From JACQPU01 sp039961715 (GTDB lineage Bacteria; Bacteroidota; Ignavibacteria; UBA10030), in the NCBI GenBank assembly GCA_039961715.1, contig JABRVW010000010.1, positions 45,660 through 109,659 on the forward strand: 64,000 bases of DNA, given 5' to 3'. The notes under the pieces were generated by a model. The model had not been told where the DNA came from. It was given only the letters and a program-made list of their open reading frames with translations, and did no database searches. This document shows, in pieces, positions 54,678 to 63,972 of this stretch. The first letter of the stretch is position 1. Every line of letters begins with the position of its first letter. Both the position numbers and the translations under genes were made by a program.

Positions 54678-57062
54678 TCAGAAGCTTCGTCCGAATTGGA
54701 AGTGAAATCGCCAGCCTGAAGGGCCTTCGCCCGGAGCCAAGCCGTCGAATCCGTAGCCGTAGTCGAAGCCGATCAGTCCTATCGGATTGATCAGCAGGCG
54801 CACGCCCAATCCGGCTGAGCGCTTGAGGTCCATCGGATCCATGACGCGAGGTTCGGCCCAGGTATTCCCGGCCTCGGCAAAGAGGAGGGTGTAGATGGGA
54901 ATCGGATTCAGCGCAAGCGCGAACCGGAGCTCGGCGGAATGCTTGATAAGCCCCTTTCCTCCGATAATGCCGCCTCGTGAGCTGATGCTGCCCGGCACGC
55001 GCGGCCCCACGCTCCGATCATCGTACCCGCGCAAAGGCGTCGTGGAAAACTGTCCGAGCCCCGTTCCGCCCATGTAGAAATAGTCCTGAATCGGAATGAA
55101 CGAATCCTTGTCAAAGCCGAAGATAAATCCGTACGTCGTCGAGAGAGCGAGCGCGATCCGAGTGCTGTTCGCAATCGGGATATACCAATCGGCATTGAAC
55201 ACATGCTTGTGAAAACGTGCCGTTCCGGGCAGGAAGGGTCCTCCCGAAATCTCCGTCATCAACGAAAGGCTTGACCCCCGTGAGGGAAAGATCGGACTAT
55301 CGGTGCTGTTCCGGGAAATGATCTGGCTGATGCCGACCTGATTGCTGACACCGGAAGAGTAGAATCCGCCTCCCTCGTTGACCTCGTTCCTTTGGTACCG
55401 CACCGTCCAGTCGCCGCGAAACAGATTGTCCGGCCAGCTCAAACGGCGCCCCACGCGCAGCGAAGCACCCGTGATCCGGTAATCGTAATCAAAGTAGATC
55501 ACCCGCGTGTCGAACAGGGTCACCCCGAGCAGGGTCGGCGTGTCGAACATCCAGGGCTCGGTAAATCCGATCGTGAACGTGCGATACCGGTTCCCCTCGC
55601 CGAACTGCCACTCGAAATTCAGAACCTGCCCCGCACCTCCCCGCAACGGCTCGGAGAGCGAGAAGTTGTTGAACGTCAGGCCAAGTCCCCCATTAAACCC
55701 GAAGGCACCGCTGTATCCGACGGACATGTTGAACGTGTCGCTCGATTTCTCCTCCATGGAGTATTCAATGTCCACCGTATTGTCCCCAACATTGATGTGG
55801 GTCTCGGGCTTGATGCTCTCTGGGTTGAAGTAGTTCAGCTGGGAGAGCTGGCGGATGCTGCTGATGATTGCCTGCCGGCTGAAGTAATCCCCCGGGCGCG
55901 TGTACAACTCCCGTCGGATCACTTTCTCGTAGGTCTTGGTGTTTCCGGTGATCAGGACACGGCCGATCCGAAACTTCTCCCGTTCCCGCACTTTGATGAT
56001 CAGATCCAGGCTGTCCTCGGCGACCAGAACCTCATCCGGCTCGGCCTGGAACAGCAGATACCCTGCATCGTAGTAGAGCGATGCAACATCGCTCTCTTCC
56101 TCGTTCCGGTAGAGGTTTCTCTCGAATTTCTCACGATTGTACACGTCGCCGGGACGGAATCCCAGGCGCTGGGTGAGAAATTCCGACGGGTACACCGTGT
56201 TCCCCTGCCAGACCACGTTGCGGATCTTGTATTGCGGCCCTTCGTAGAGATAAATGTTGACGGTCAGATACTCGCGGTTCTCATCATAGGTCAGCGAGTC
56301 CGCAAGAATCTCGGCATCACGGTACCCGTTCTTTCGATAGAAGTCGATGAGGAGCTTCTTGTCGTCCTCATAGCCCTTCTTCTTGAACTTTCTGCTCACC
56401 CAGAACTGCCACCACGCGGGATCATTCGTCTCTTCCAATTCCCCTTCAAGGTCGTCATCGTCAAAATCCTTGTTTCCAAAGAAATGGATGGATCGCACCT
56501 TCACGACCGAACCTTCGTCGATTTGTATGTGGAGGTCCATGCGGCTCGTGGTCGTGTCTTCGGACGGCACGAGCTTTGTTTCGATCGACGCATTCAGGTG
56601 CCCCTCCGCATCATAGGCGGTCTTGAGCGTGCGCTTGATCGCCGACAGGTCCGAAGCACTGACCAGCTGGCCTCTCGTCAGATTGATCTTCTTGAGGATA
56701 TCGTCTTCGCTGAGCTCGTCGTTGCCCGTGACGACGATGTTGTTCAGGCGGGGATTCTCCTTGACGCGGATGACGAGATAAACGCCGTTCTGGACGCGAT
56801 TCTCGATGAGGATTTGAACGTCCGAAAAGAGGCGAAGCTGATACAGGCGGTTGATTGCCGTCCGCGTTTCCTCGCCTGGGACGCTGATCTCATCCCCCAC
56901 CTTCAGGCCGGTGTTGGCGATGATCGCGCGTGGTTCCGCCGAGGTCTGCCCCTCCACGGAAATCCCCAGGATCTTGAACACCTCCGGTTGCTGTTGAGCG
57001 AGGGAAAAAGGGGGAAGGAGGAAGAACCAGACTGCCAGAACGGTCCTACAGTTTCGCGACAC
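54678..57062 (-). CDS. bamA: BamA outer-membrane protein assembly factor
   Basis: Inserts beta-barrel proteins into the outer membrane. The roughly 794-residue product has a signal peptide (VLAVWFFLLPPFSLAQ) and five POTRA domains (about residues 25-390; VFKILGISVEGQTSAEPRAI; NIVVTGNDELSEDDILKKIN; RIGRVLITGNTKTYEKVIRR). The C-terminal 16-strand barrel carries a lid-loop-like ISSRGGIIGGKG region and terminal FHFQFGRSF. The frame is open to 57173, but that part overlaps uppS. A GTG at 57062 gives a proper signal peptide and a 17-base overlap with uppS, so it is preferred, with moderate certainty. It lies upstream of two skp genes. Confidence 0.94.
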   Translation of the reverse strand: MSRNCRTVLAVWFFLLPPFSLAQQQPEVFKILGISVEGQTSAEPRAIIANTGLKVGDEISVPGEETRTAINRLYQLRLFSDVQILIENRVQNGVYLVIRVKENPRLNNIVVTGNDELSEDDILKKINLTRGQLVSASDLSAIKRTLKTAYDAEGHLNASIETKLVPSEDTTTSRMDLHIQIDEGSVVKVRSIHFFGNKDFDDDDLEGELEETNDPAWWQFWVSRKFKKKGYEDDKKLLIDFYRKNGYRDAEILADSLTYDENREYLTVNIYLYEGPQYKIRNVVWQGNTVYPSEFLTQRLGFRPGDVYNREKFERNLYRNEEESDVASLYYDAGYLLFQAEPDEVLVAEDSLDLIIKVREREKFRIGRVLITGNTKTYEKVIRRELYTRPGDYFSRQAIISSIRQLSQLNYFNPESIKPETHINVGDNTVDIEYSMEEKSSDTFNMSVGYSGAFGFNGGLGLTFNNFSLSEPLRGGAGQVLNFEWQFGEGNRYRTFTIGFTEPWMFDTPTLLGVTLFDTRVIYFDYDYRITGASLRVGRRLSWPDNLFRGDWTVRYQRNEVNEGGGFYSSGVSNQVGISQIISRNSTDSPIFPSRGSSLSLMTEISGGPFLPGTARFHKHVFNADWYIPIANSTRIALALSTTYGFIFGFDKDSFIPIQDYFYMGGTGLGQFSTTPLRGYDDRSVGPRVPGSISSRGGIIGGKGLIKHSAELRFALALNPIPIYTLLFAEAGNTWAEPRVMDPMDLKRSAGLGVRLLINPIGLIGFDYGYGFDGLAPGEGPSGWRFHFQFGRSF

Positions 57063-57879
57063 TTTTGAGAAACCTTTCCACGTATTCCAGCCGTCCCGAA
57101 TTCGTTTTTGAGAGCTGTTCGCTGACCAGACCGAACCTGCGCTCCCGTTTCTGAAACTCCCCAATGGCCGCATAGAGATTCTTGCGTCTGAATGCAGGCC
57201 AGTATTCGTCAGAGATCACCAGCTCTGCATAGGCCACCTGCCAGAGCAGAAAGTTGCTGATGCGGAGCTCTCCGCTGGTCCTGATGAGGAGATCGGGGTC
57301 GGGCAGGTCTCGCGTTGAAAGATACGCCCCGATCAATTGCTCCGTGATGTCTTCCTTTCGAACAACGCCGGACTTGATGTCGTCCACCATGCGACGCACA
57401 CCGTTCGTGATATCCCATCGTCCGCTGTAACTCAGCGCCAGAATCAGCGTCAGACCCGAGTTCTTTTCCATCATTGTGATTGCATCAAGAAGCTCGTCCT
57501 GCACGTCCTGCGGCAACTTGGCAATGTCGCCGATGGCCTTCAGTTGAACTTCATTCTGATGCAACCGGTCCCGCTCGTCCCTCAGGGCCTTGAGGAGCAG
57601 ACGCATCAGCAGGGACACCTCCTCTTTCGGGCGGTTCCAGTTTTCGGTGGAAAAGGCATAGAGCGTCAGATACTTGACGCCCAGCTGGGCGCATGCCTCC
57701 ACTATATCTCTGACGGAATTGACCCCCTCTTTGTGCCCGGCGATTCTGGGCATGCCGCGGCGTTTTGCCCAGCGACCGTTCCCATCCATGATAATCGCAA
57801 TATGGCGCGGGATCTCCCCGCCCTCGATCAACCGATCCTGCAGTTTCTTGTCGTGCCCCGTGGCCTTTTCAAGCGGCAA
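57046..57879 (-). CDS. uppS: Undecaprenyl diphosphate synthase
   Basis: Cis-prenyltransferase that makes the C55 lipid carrier for peptidoglycan and surface polysaccharides. The 277-residue product has HIAIIMDGNGRWAKRRGMPR with the catalytic Asp, LTLYAFSTENWNRPKEEV, and DLLIRTSGELRISNFLLWQV with the downstream AYAELV. The frame is open to a TTG at 57945, but that codon is itself the -35 box of a strong promoter. The TTG at 57879, seven bases after GGGAG, is the likely start. First gene of the envelope operon; overlaps bamA. Confidence 0.93.
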   Translation of the reverse strand: MPLEKATGHDKKLQDRLIEGGEIPRHIAIIMDGNGRWAKRRGMPRIAGHKEGVNSVRDIVEACAQLGVKYLTLYAFSTENWNRPKEEVSLLMRLLLKALRDERDRLHQNEVQLKAIGDIAKLPQDVQDELLDAITMMEKNSGLTLILALSYSGRWDITNGVRRMVDDIKSGVVRKEDITEQLIGAYLSTRDLPDPDLLIRTSGELRISNFLLWQVAYAELVISDEYWPAFRRKNLYAAIGEFQKRERRFGLVSEQLSKTNSGRLEYVERFLKSVAKL

Positions 57880-57916
57880 AGCAATTCTCCCATCTTGTTC
57901 TTTCGGCGTAACGCAG

Positions 57917-57945
57917 AATTTAACCTTTTTTGGCTTGAATGTCAA
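57917..57945 (-). promoter_or_regulatory. Promoter of the uppS-bamA envelope operon
   Basis: Minus-strand TTGACA (57945-57940) and TAAATT (57922-57917), spacing 17, almost perfect consensus. The leader to the TTG at 57879 is about 30 bases. Confidence 0.8.
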
Positions 57946-58018
57946 AGAAGAGTCTTAACCGATTCCGCTTTCTCGTTGGCATGCAACACGCTTGCCTCGG
58001 TCACGAAGGGCCGTTTTC

Positions 58019-58047
58019 TTGACTGGCCCTTTGAATTGTGTTATATT
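58019..58047 (+). promoter_or_regulatory. Promoter of clpC
   Basis: TTGACT (58019-58024) and TATATT (58042-58047), spacing 17. The message would have a leader of about 115 bases before ATG 58169. I see no CIRCE or CtsR-type operator in it. Confidence 0.75.
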
Positions 58048-58168
58048 GCGTGAGAAACTTTGCGGGAAGAGCGGTGGTTGTATTGATGGGATCGTTCTCC
58101 TCCCGGCGCGCCAGGATTGCTCAGGAAGGATCAGGCGTGCCCACCCGCCAACAAAGCACGAGAGGTCT

Positions 58169-60670
58169 ATGGAAGGCAACTTTTCAAACCGTGTTCAGGA
58201 TGTCATTCGGCTCAGCCGGGAAGAAGCACTCCGGCTGGGACACGATTACATTGGGACAGAACACCTGCTTTTGGGAATCATACGTGAAGGCGAAGGGATC
58301 GCCGTCAAGATCCTGCGCAACCTTGGCGTCGATCTGTATAAGCTGAAAAAAGCGATCGAGGATACCGTTCGGACCTCCGGAGGAACCCTGACCATAGGGA
58401 ACATTCCGCTTACGAAACAGGCTGAAAAGGTCCTGAAGATCACGTACTTGGAGGCCAAGCTCTACAAATCCGACGTCATTGGCACCGAGCACCTCCTGCT
58501 CTCCCTCTTACGCGACGACGACAACATCGCTGCGCAGATCCTCCATCAGTTCAACGTTCATTACGATGTGGTGCGGAACGAGCTGGACAACATCATTTCC
58601 GGCAAACCGTCCACTCCTCCGTCCCAGCATGCTCCCGAGAAGAAAGCCGAGAAGTCCAAGACCCCGGTGCTGGATAACTTCGGGCGCGACCTCACCAAGC
58701 TGGCCATGGAAGGCAAGCTCGATCCGATCGTGGGAAGGGAAAAAGAGATCGAGCGTGTGGCCCAGGTTCTGAGCCGGCGCAAGAAGAACAATCCCGTTCT
58801 CATCGGCGAGCCCGGCGTGGGAAAATCAGCGATTGCGGAAGGTCTGGCCTTGCGGATCACACAGAAGAAAGTCTCCCGGGTTCTTCACGACAAGCGCGTG
58901 GTCACGCTCGACCTCGCCGCCCTCGTGGCCGGAACCAAATACCGCGGCCAGTTCGAAGAGCGCATGAAAGCCGTGATGAACGAGCTTGAAAAGGCCAAGG
59001 ATGTGATCCTCTTTATCGACGAACTGCATACGATCGTCGGAGCCGGTGGGGCCAGCGGATCGCTCGATGCCTCGAATATGTTCAAGCCGGCGCTTGCACG
59101 CGGCGACCTGCAGTGCATCGGCGCAACGACGCTCGACGAATACCGTCAGTACATTGAAAAGGACGGCGCGCTGGATCGCAGGTTCCAGAAAATCATGGTG
59201 GATCCGACAACGGTGGACGAAACGATCAAGATCCTGCAAAACATCAAACAGAACTACGAGGAACACCACGGCGTGCGGTACACCGAGGCGGCCATCGACG
59301 CCGCTGTTCGTCTGAGCGACCGATACATCACCGACCGCTACCTGCCGGACAAGGCTATTGACGTGCTCGACGAAGCGGGTTCACGGGTGCACCTGGCAAA
59401 TATCGTCGTTCCCAAGGAGATCCTCCAGCTCGAGGAAGAGATCGAGAAGATCAAGCTTTCCAAGAATCAGGTTGTCAAAAACCAGAACTTCGAAGAGGCG
59501 GCACGGTTGAGGGATCTGGAGAAGAAGCTGTTGAGCGACCTCGAGATCGCCAAGCGCGAATGGGAGCTCAAGGCGCAGGATACCGTCTATGAGGTGTCAG
59601 AGGAGGATTGTGCTGCGGTGGTGGCCATGATGACGGGCATCCCGGTGCAAAAGGTCGCTCAGAGCGAATCTGAAAAACTGCTCAAGATGTCCGATGCCCT
59701 CAAGGGAAGCATCGTCGGACAGGATGAGGCAATCGAAAAGCTGACCAAAGCCATCCGTCGGACACGGGCCGGCCTCAAGGATCCCAAACGTCCCATCGGG
59801 TCGTTCATTTTCCTCGGCCCCACCGGCGTTGGCAAAACCGAGCTCGCAAAAACCCTGGCCCGGTACCTCTTTGATTCCGAAGAAGCCCTCATTCGGATCG
59901 ACATGAGCGAATACATGGAGAAGTTCTCCGTCTCCAGACTCGTAGGCGCTCCTCCAGGCTACGTGGGTTATGAAGAAGGCGGACAATTGACGGAAAAAGT
60001 CCGAAGAAAACCCTATTCCGTCGTGCTCCTGGACGAGATCGAAAAAGCCCACCCGGACGTCTTCAACATCCTCCTGCAGGTGCTCGACGATGGCGTTCTC
60101 ACCGATAGTCTCGGCCGGCGGGTGGATTTCAAGAACACGATCCTCATCATGACCTCAAACATCGGGTCACGAGACATCAAGTCGGCCGGTACCTTCGGAT
60201 TTGGCAATGCCTCGGCAAAGGACCGGTATCAGTCGATGAAAGACAACATCGAGGACGCCCTGAAACGCGTGTTCAACCCGGAATTCCTGAACCGGGTCGA
60301 TGAGACCATCGTGTTCCACAATCTCGAACGCGAGGACATCCTCAAGATCATCGACATTGCCTCGCGCGACCTTGTTACACGCATGGGCTCAATGGGCATC
60401 ACGATCGAAATCACCAAGGCCGCCAAGGAATTTCTGGCGGACAAGGGATTCGATCCTGCCTTCGGCGCCAGGCCCCTCAGGCGGGCGGTTCAGAAGTATG
60501 TCGAAGATCCCCTGGCCGAGGAAATCCTCAAGGGCAATTTTGGAAACGGCAGCAAGGTCAAGGTCAAATTCAACAAGAAGGCGGAGGAGCTGCGCTTCGT
60601 CGATTCCAGCAAGGACAAGGGCGGGGATGAATTGAAGGAACAGGACGAAGAAGTGGCAGACCTGACCTGA
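58169..60670 (+). CDS. clpC: ClpC ATP-dependent unfoldase
   Basis: Hexameric AAA+ unfoldase that feeds ClpP. The 833-residue product has a double Clp N-domain (residues 1-145; HDYIGTEHLLLGIIREGEGI) and D1 with Walker A at about 213-221 (LIGEPGVGKSAIAEGLA). The UVR-containing middle domain that distinguishes ClpC from ClpA and ClpB follows (QNFEEAARLRDLEKKLLSDL), then D2 (FLGPTGVGKTELAKTLARYL; VLLDEIEKAHPDVFNILLQV), a TFGFGN loop at the ClpP-docking position and the C-terminal FDPAFGARPLRRAVQKYVED. AGAGG precedes ATG 58169; the frame is open upstream to 57992 through the promoter. ClpC is normal in Gram-positives, cyanobacteria and Chlorobi-type bacteria. Confidence 0.97.
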   Translation: MEGNFSNRVQDVIRLSREEALRLGHDYIGTEHLLLGIIREGEGIAVKILRNLGVDLYKLKKAIEDTVRTSGGTLTIGNIPLTKQAEKVLKITYLEAKLYKSDVIGTEHLLLSLLRDDDNIAAQILHQFNVHYDVVRNELDNIISGKPSTPPSQHAPEKKAEKSKTPVLDNFGRDLTKLAMEGKLDPIVGREKEIERVAQVLSRRKKNNPVLIGEPGVGKSAIAEGLALRITQKKVSRVLHDKRVVTLDLAALVAGTKYRGQFEERMKAVMNELEKAKDVILFIDELHTIVGAGGASGSLDASNMFKPALARGDLQCIGATTLDEYRQYIEKDGALDRRFQKIMVDPTTVDETIKILQNIKQNYEEHHGVRYTEAAIDAAVRLSDRYITDRYLPDKAIDVLDEAGSRVHLANIVVPKEILQLEEEIEKIKLSKNQVVKNQNFEEAARLRDLEKKLLSDLEIAKREWELKAQDTVYEVSEEDCAAVVAMMTGIPVQKVAQSESEKLLKMSDALKGSIVGQDEAIEKLTKAIRRTRAGLKDPKRPIGSFIFLGPTGVGKTELAKTLARYLFDSEEALIRIDMSEYMEKFSVSRLVGAPPGYVGYEEGGQLTEKVRRKPYSVVLLDEIEKAHPDVFNILLQVLDDGVLTDSLGRRVDFKNTILIMTSNIGSRDIKSAGTFGFGNASAKDRYQSMKDNIEDALKRVFNPEFLNRVDETIVFHNLEREDILKIIDIASRDLVTRMGSMGITIEITKAAKEFLADKGFDPAFGARPLRRAVQKYVEDPLAEEILKGNFGNGSKVKVKFNKKAEELRFVDSSKDKGGDELKEQDEEVADLT

Positions 60671-60690
60671 AATCAGTCCCAGGGACCATC

Positions 60691-60722
60691 AAAAACCCCC
60701 GGCAGACCAGCCGGGGGTTTTT
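60691..60722. terminator. Bidirectional rho-independent terminator between clpC and the aldolase gene
   Basis: A perfect 13-base stem, AAAAACCCCCGGC (60691-60703) and GCCGGGGGTTTTT (60710-60722), with a 6-base loop. The A/T ends provide a U-tract on both strands, serving the two converging genes. Confidence 0.92.
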
Positions 60723-60771
60723 CGTTTTTCGGGAACCGCTCAAAAAGTTGATGGGAAAAAGAGATCCCGAT

Positions 60772-61668
60772 CTAGGAGATCAAACCGGCCCGACGCATGA
60801 CCTCCTGGATCTCCTTCTTTTGTGAATCCCCCAGCGGTTGAAGAGGATTTCGGAGATGCCCCGGGTCGAGTCCCCTCAGACCACATGCGTACTTCAACCC
60901 CGGAACACCATACGCGACGGTCACAACGTGGTTGACCGGAAGAAGCTTGTTATGAAGCGCCAACGCCTCTTCGTGCCTGCCCTCGTCCCAAAAAGCCTGT
61001 ACCTGGGCGCACTCATCGGCACAACAGTTCGCGAGAGCGAGGAACCCACCCTTGATTCCCATTGCCAGGGCAGGGAACCACACAGACGCAGTCCCTGCAA
61101 GGATCTGAAACGAGCGATCAAGCCCGTTCCTGAACCGCCGCAACTGCTCGGCATCCCCCTTGCTGTCCTTGATGCCGATGATGTTCGGGTGCCTGCTCAG
61201 CCTCTCAAGCACTTCCAGTTCCACGTTCAGGCTCGTGAACTTTGGAACATTGTAGATCAGAATGGGAATCTTCGACGCTTCCGCGACTTCGGTGAAAAAC
61301 GCAATCAGCGCCTCCCCGGTCATCTGATCTCTGTAATAGAAAGGGGTCAGCACGAGAGCCGCCTGAGCCCCGGCACGCGCAGCATCGTTGGTGAACCGGA
61401 TGGTCTCCCGGGCCGATTCCTGTCCCGTTCCTGCAATGATTGTTCGTCCGTCCGCCTGCTCCGCCGCGAGCTCGATGAGGTGCAGCTTCTCTTCGTACGA
61501 GAGGAACACGGCCTCGCTGTTGGACCCCGCCACAAGCCATCCCGCCATCTGCCGGTCCTTCCAGCGCCTCAGATTGGCCCGATACGCCGCGCGGTCGATC
61601 TCTCCATCCACCGTAAATGGAGTGATCAACGGAGGAAAGACCCCGGTCAGGTTCGGCCCTTGTTTCAC
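60772..61668 (-). CDS. Dihydrodipicolinate synthase-family lyase (possibly 4-hydroxy-2-oxoglutarate-type aldolase)
   Basis: Class I pyruvate-dependent aldolase fold. The 298-residue product has the Schiff-base lysine in IIGIKDSKGDAEQLRRF and the catalytic tyrosine in IPILIYNVPKF. The N-terminal VAGSNSEAVFLSYEEKL replaces the GTTGE of true DapA by GSNSE, close to the GSNGE of 4-hydroxy-2-oxoglutarate aldolases. Lysine biosynthesis is therefore not the safest call. The start is a GTG at 61668 that overlaps the upstream stop (GTGA), coupling it to the peptidase gene. The frame extends to 61791 only within that gene. Confidence 0.85.
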   Translation of the reverse strand: MKQGPNLTGVFPPLITPFTVDGEIDRAAYRANLRRWKDRQMAGWLVAGSNSEAVFLSYEEKLHLIELAAEQADGRTIIAGTGQESARETIRFTNDAARAGAQAALVLTPFYYRDQMTGEALIAFFTEVAEASKIPILIYNVPKFTSLNVELEVLERLSRHPNIIGIKDSKGDAEQLRRFRNGLDRSFQILAGTASVWFPALAMGIKGGFLALANCCADECAQVQAFWDEGRHEEALALHNKLLPVNHVVTVAYGVPGLKYACGLRGLDPGHLRNPLQPLGDSQKKEIQEVMRRAGLIS

Positions 61669-63893
61669 GGCCTTGTCCGCCTTTGTTCGGCGGGACGCAG
61701 AAGATCCTCGGGATAGGGCTTGTTCAGGAGGTAGCGGTAGGTGAAGCGCATCGCTTCGGTTCTTGCATGAATACCTTTGTTCCCTCCCCATCCATGTCGC
61801 GCTCCGGGATAGACCATGAATTCGAAATGCTTCAACAAGTCCTGCAGGGTATCGACAAGCTGGATGCTGTTCTGCATGTGCACGTTGTCATCCATCGTGC
61901 CATGAACAATCCGTAACATCCCTTTGTACTTGGGGGCGTGCGTCATCACGGAGCCAAACGCGTACCCGTCGGGATTTCCCGCGGGCGTATCCATGTAGCG
62001 TTCCGTATAATGCGTGTCGTACAACCGCCAATCCGTCACCGATGCCGTGGCGATGCCGTGGGTGAAGTACTCCGCTCCGTACGTAAGCGCCATTGCCGTG
62101 ACGTATCCGCCGTAGCTTGAACCCGTGATGCAGATTCTGGCTTCATCGACAAACGGTTTCGATCTCAGCCACTTCACCGCTTCGATGTAGTCATGCATTT
62201 CCCATTTGCCCAGATTGCGGTGCATCAGAGCAACGCCCTCCTTTCCAAAATGCCCTGACGCGCGGTGATCGAAGGAAATCTGGATCATCCCTTCCTGCGC
62301 GAGCCATTGATTTCCAATTCCCCTCCAGGAATCAGACACCGTTCCCGCCCCGGGCCCACCGTAGATGCTGATCAACACCGGATACTTCCTGGCCGGGTCG
62401 AAATTCGTCGGGAGCGTCCAGACCGCGGGCAAATCATAGCCGTCGGGAGTGGGAATCGTGAACAGCTCGGTTCGGGCAATATCGTACTCATCAAAAACGG
62501 GCGCCTTGCTGTCACCGAGTTCCCGTACGAGCTTGCCATTTCCGTCATACAAAGCCATGCGGGATGGGGTTGACACGTTTGAGAAAGTGGTGATGAAATG
62601 CGACCCCCCTGGGGAGAGTCGGATGCTGTGGGTGTACGGGCCGGAGGTCAAACGTTTGAGATTCTTTCCGTCAATCCCCACCGTGTACAAATCCGTTCGG
62701 GTCGACGCTTCCTTCCTTGCAGAAAAATAGATCACGCCGCGCTTTGTGTCAACGTGAAGGATGTCGGTGACAGCCCACCGCCCTTCCGTAATGCGATTCT
62801 TCAGCGTTCCGTCCATCGAGTAACGGTACAGGTGCTTCCAACCGTCCTTGTCGCTCGCAATAATGAATTCATCACCGGTCACGAACTCCATCCCCTCGAG
62901 CCAGTCAACCCACGATGGTTGGTGTTCAAAATACACAACTGATTTTGCTCCATTCTCCGCCTGCACAGCATACACGACGAGGGTGTCCTGTTCGCGGTTC
63001 ATCCACTGCACCAGCAGATTTCTTGAATCGGGAGTCCAGAACGGAGGCCCGAAGTACTGGTCAACCGTTGGATCAAAGTCCGCCCATGTCACGGACCCGT
63101 CAGCCACATCGACGATGCCGACACGCACCTCGGGATTCGGGTCCCCGGCTTTGGGATAACGCGTTCGTTCGAGATACCCGTGCTGACCGGTTGCACCGTA
63201 GATCGGGAACATCGGCACACGGGAATCATCAAACCGGTAGAAGGCCAGTTTTGCTCCATCCGGAGACCACCAGAACGCTTTGTAGCGCGAGGAACGGCCA
63301 AGAATTTCTTCGTAATAGACCCACGACGCCCATCCGCTGTAGACCACCTCGGATCCGTCCGACGTGAAACGCTGCTCCTTTCCCGAGGCAAGATCGATGG
63401 AAAACAGATCGTTCTTCCTCGTGAACGCAACGAGTCGACTGTCAGGTGAGAGGGTCGGATTCTTCTCTTCCTCTTCCGAGTTCGTCAACCGCTTGAAGGT
63501 TCCTGTCTTTGTATTCAGATGATACAGGTCGTTGTCCTTGACGTAGATCGCCTGCGTGTAATCGCTGTTCACCGCTGCGGGTGATGCCGCGTTGACGCCG
63601 GGTCCCACAACGTGGGCAAACCGCTCAAGGCCTTTATACTCGGTGGCCTTGCCGGTCCGCGCATCCACCGCAAACGTTGCGGGCTTCTCCCCCCGCCTGA
63701 CCTCCAGATACCGCGTGTCGTCAAGCCAGCGTGGAACCGACGGAAGTTCCGCCAAAACCCTGGGCTCCGCGTTTCTGAAGATCTGGTCGGCTGTCAGGGC
63801 CTTTTTTTGTGGTTGGGCGATCCCCGGGAGGGCGGGCCATACAGCGGGCAGAATGACTAAGGAAAAACGAACGACGAAGGTTGATGGTCTCAT
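61665..63893 (-). CDS. Dipeptidyl-peptidase IV-like serine peptidase (S9B)
   Basis: Exported proline-specific peptidase. The 742-residue product has a signal peptide (cleavage after PGIAQ) and an N-terminal beta-propeller (DNDLYHLNTKTGTFKRLTNS; NPTLSPDSRLVAFTRKNDLF) with the VYYEEILGRSSRYKAFWWSP segment holding the glutamates that bind the substrate N-terminus in DPP-IV. The C-terminal hydrolase has Ser in CITGSSYGGYVTAMAL (near 591), Asp in VHGTMDDNVHMQNSIQL (near 666) and His in YPGARHGWGG (near 700). TASVTDWRLYDTHYTERYMD is a DPP-IV-type signature. The role is probably peptide scavenging in the periplasm or outside. Followed by a coupled aldolase gene. Confidence 0.94.
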   Translation of the reverse strand: MRPSTFVVRFSLVILPAVWPALPGIAQPQKKALTADQIFRNAEPRVLAELPSVPRWLDDTRYLEVRRGEKPATFAVDARTGKATEYKGLERFAHVVGPGVNAASPAAVNSDYTQAIYVKDNDLYHLNTKTGTFKRLTNSEEEEKNPTLSPDSRLVAFTRKNDLFSIDLASGKEQRFTSDGSEVVYSGWASWVYYEEILGRSSRYKAFWWSPDGAKLAFYRFDDSRVPMFPIYGATGQHGYLERTRYPKAGDPNPEVRVGIVDVADGSVTWADFDPTVDQYFGPPFWTPDSRNLLVQWMNREQDTLVVYAVQAENGAKSVVYFEHQPSWVDWLEGMEFVTGDEFIIASDKDGWKHLYRYSMDGTLKNRITEGRWAVTDILHVDTKRGVIYFSARKEASTRTDLYTVGIDGKNLKRLTSGPYTHSIRLSPGGSHFITTFSNVSTPSRMALYDGNGKLVRELGDSKAPVFDEYDIARTELFTIPTPDGYDLPAVWTLPTNFDPARKYPVLISIYGGPGAGTVSDSWRGIGNQWLAQEGMIQISFDHRASGHFGKEGVALMHRNLGKWEMHDYIEAVKWLRSKPFVDEARICITGSSYGGYVTAMALTYGAEYFTHGIATASVTDWRLYDTHYTERYMDTPAGNPDGYAFGSVMTHAPKYKGMLRIVHGTMDDNVHMQNSIQLVDTLQDLLKHFEFMVYPGARHGWGGNKGIHARTEAMRFTYRYLLNKPYPEDLLRPAEQRRTRP

Positions 63894-63937
63894 GGTTCCT
63901 CGGAATGATTGTTGAACCGGAGTTTTGTGGCAGGTTC

Positions 63938-63966
63938 AATCTAGGATTTACACGCCGGGGAGTCAA
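63938..63966 (-). promoter_or_regulatory. Promoter of the DPP-IV-like peptidase gene
   Basis: Minus-strand TTGACT (63966-63961) and TAGATT (63943-63938), spacing 17, with a leader of about 40 bases. Confidence 0.7.
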
Positions 63967-63972
63967 GGAGAG

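Noticed and set aside
55392..57068. 558-residue forward open frame opposite bamA
   Set aside because: Antisense shadow of POTRA and barrel codons, no domain signature.
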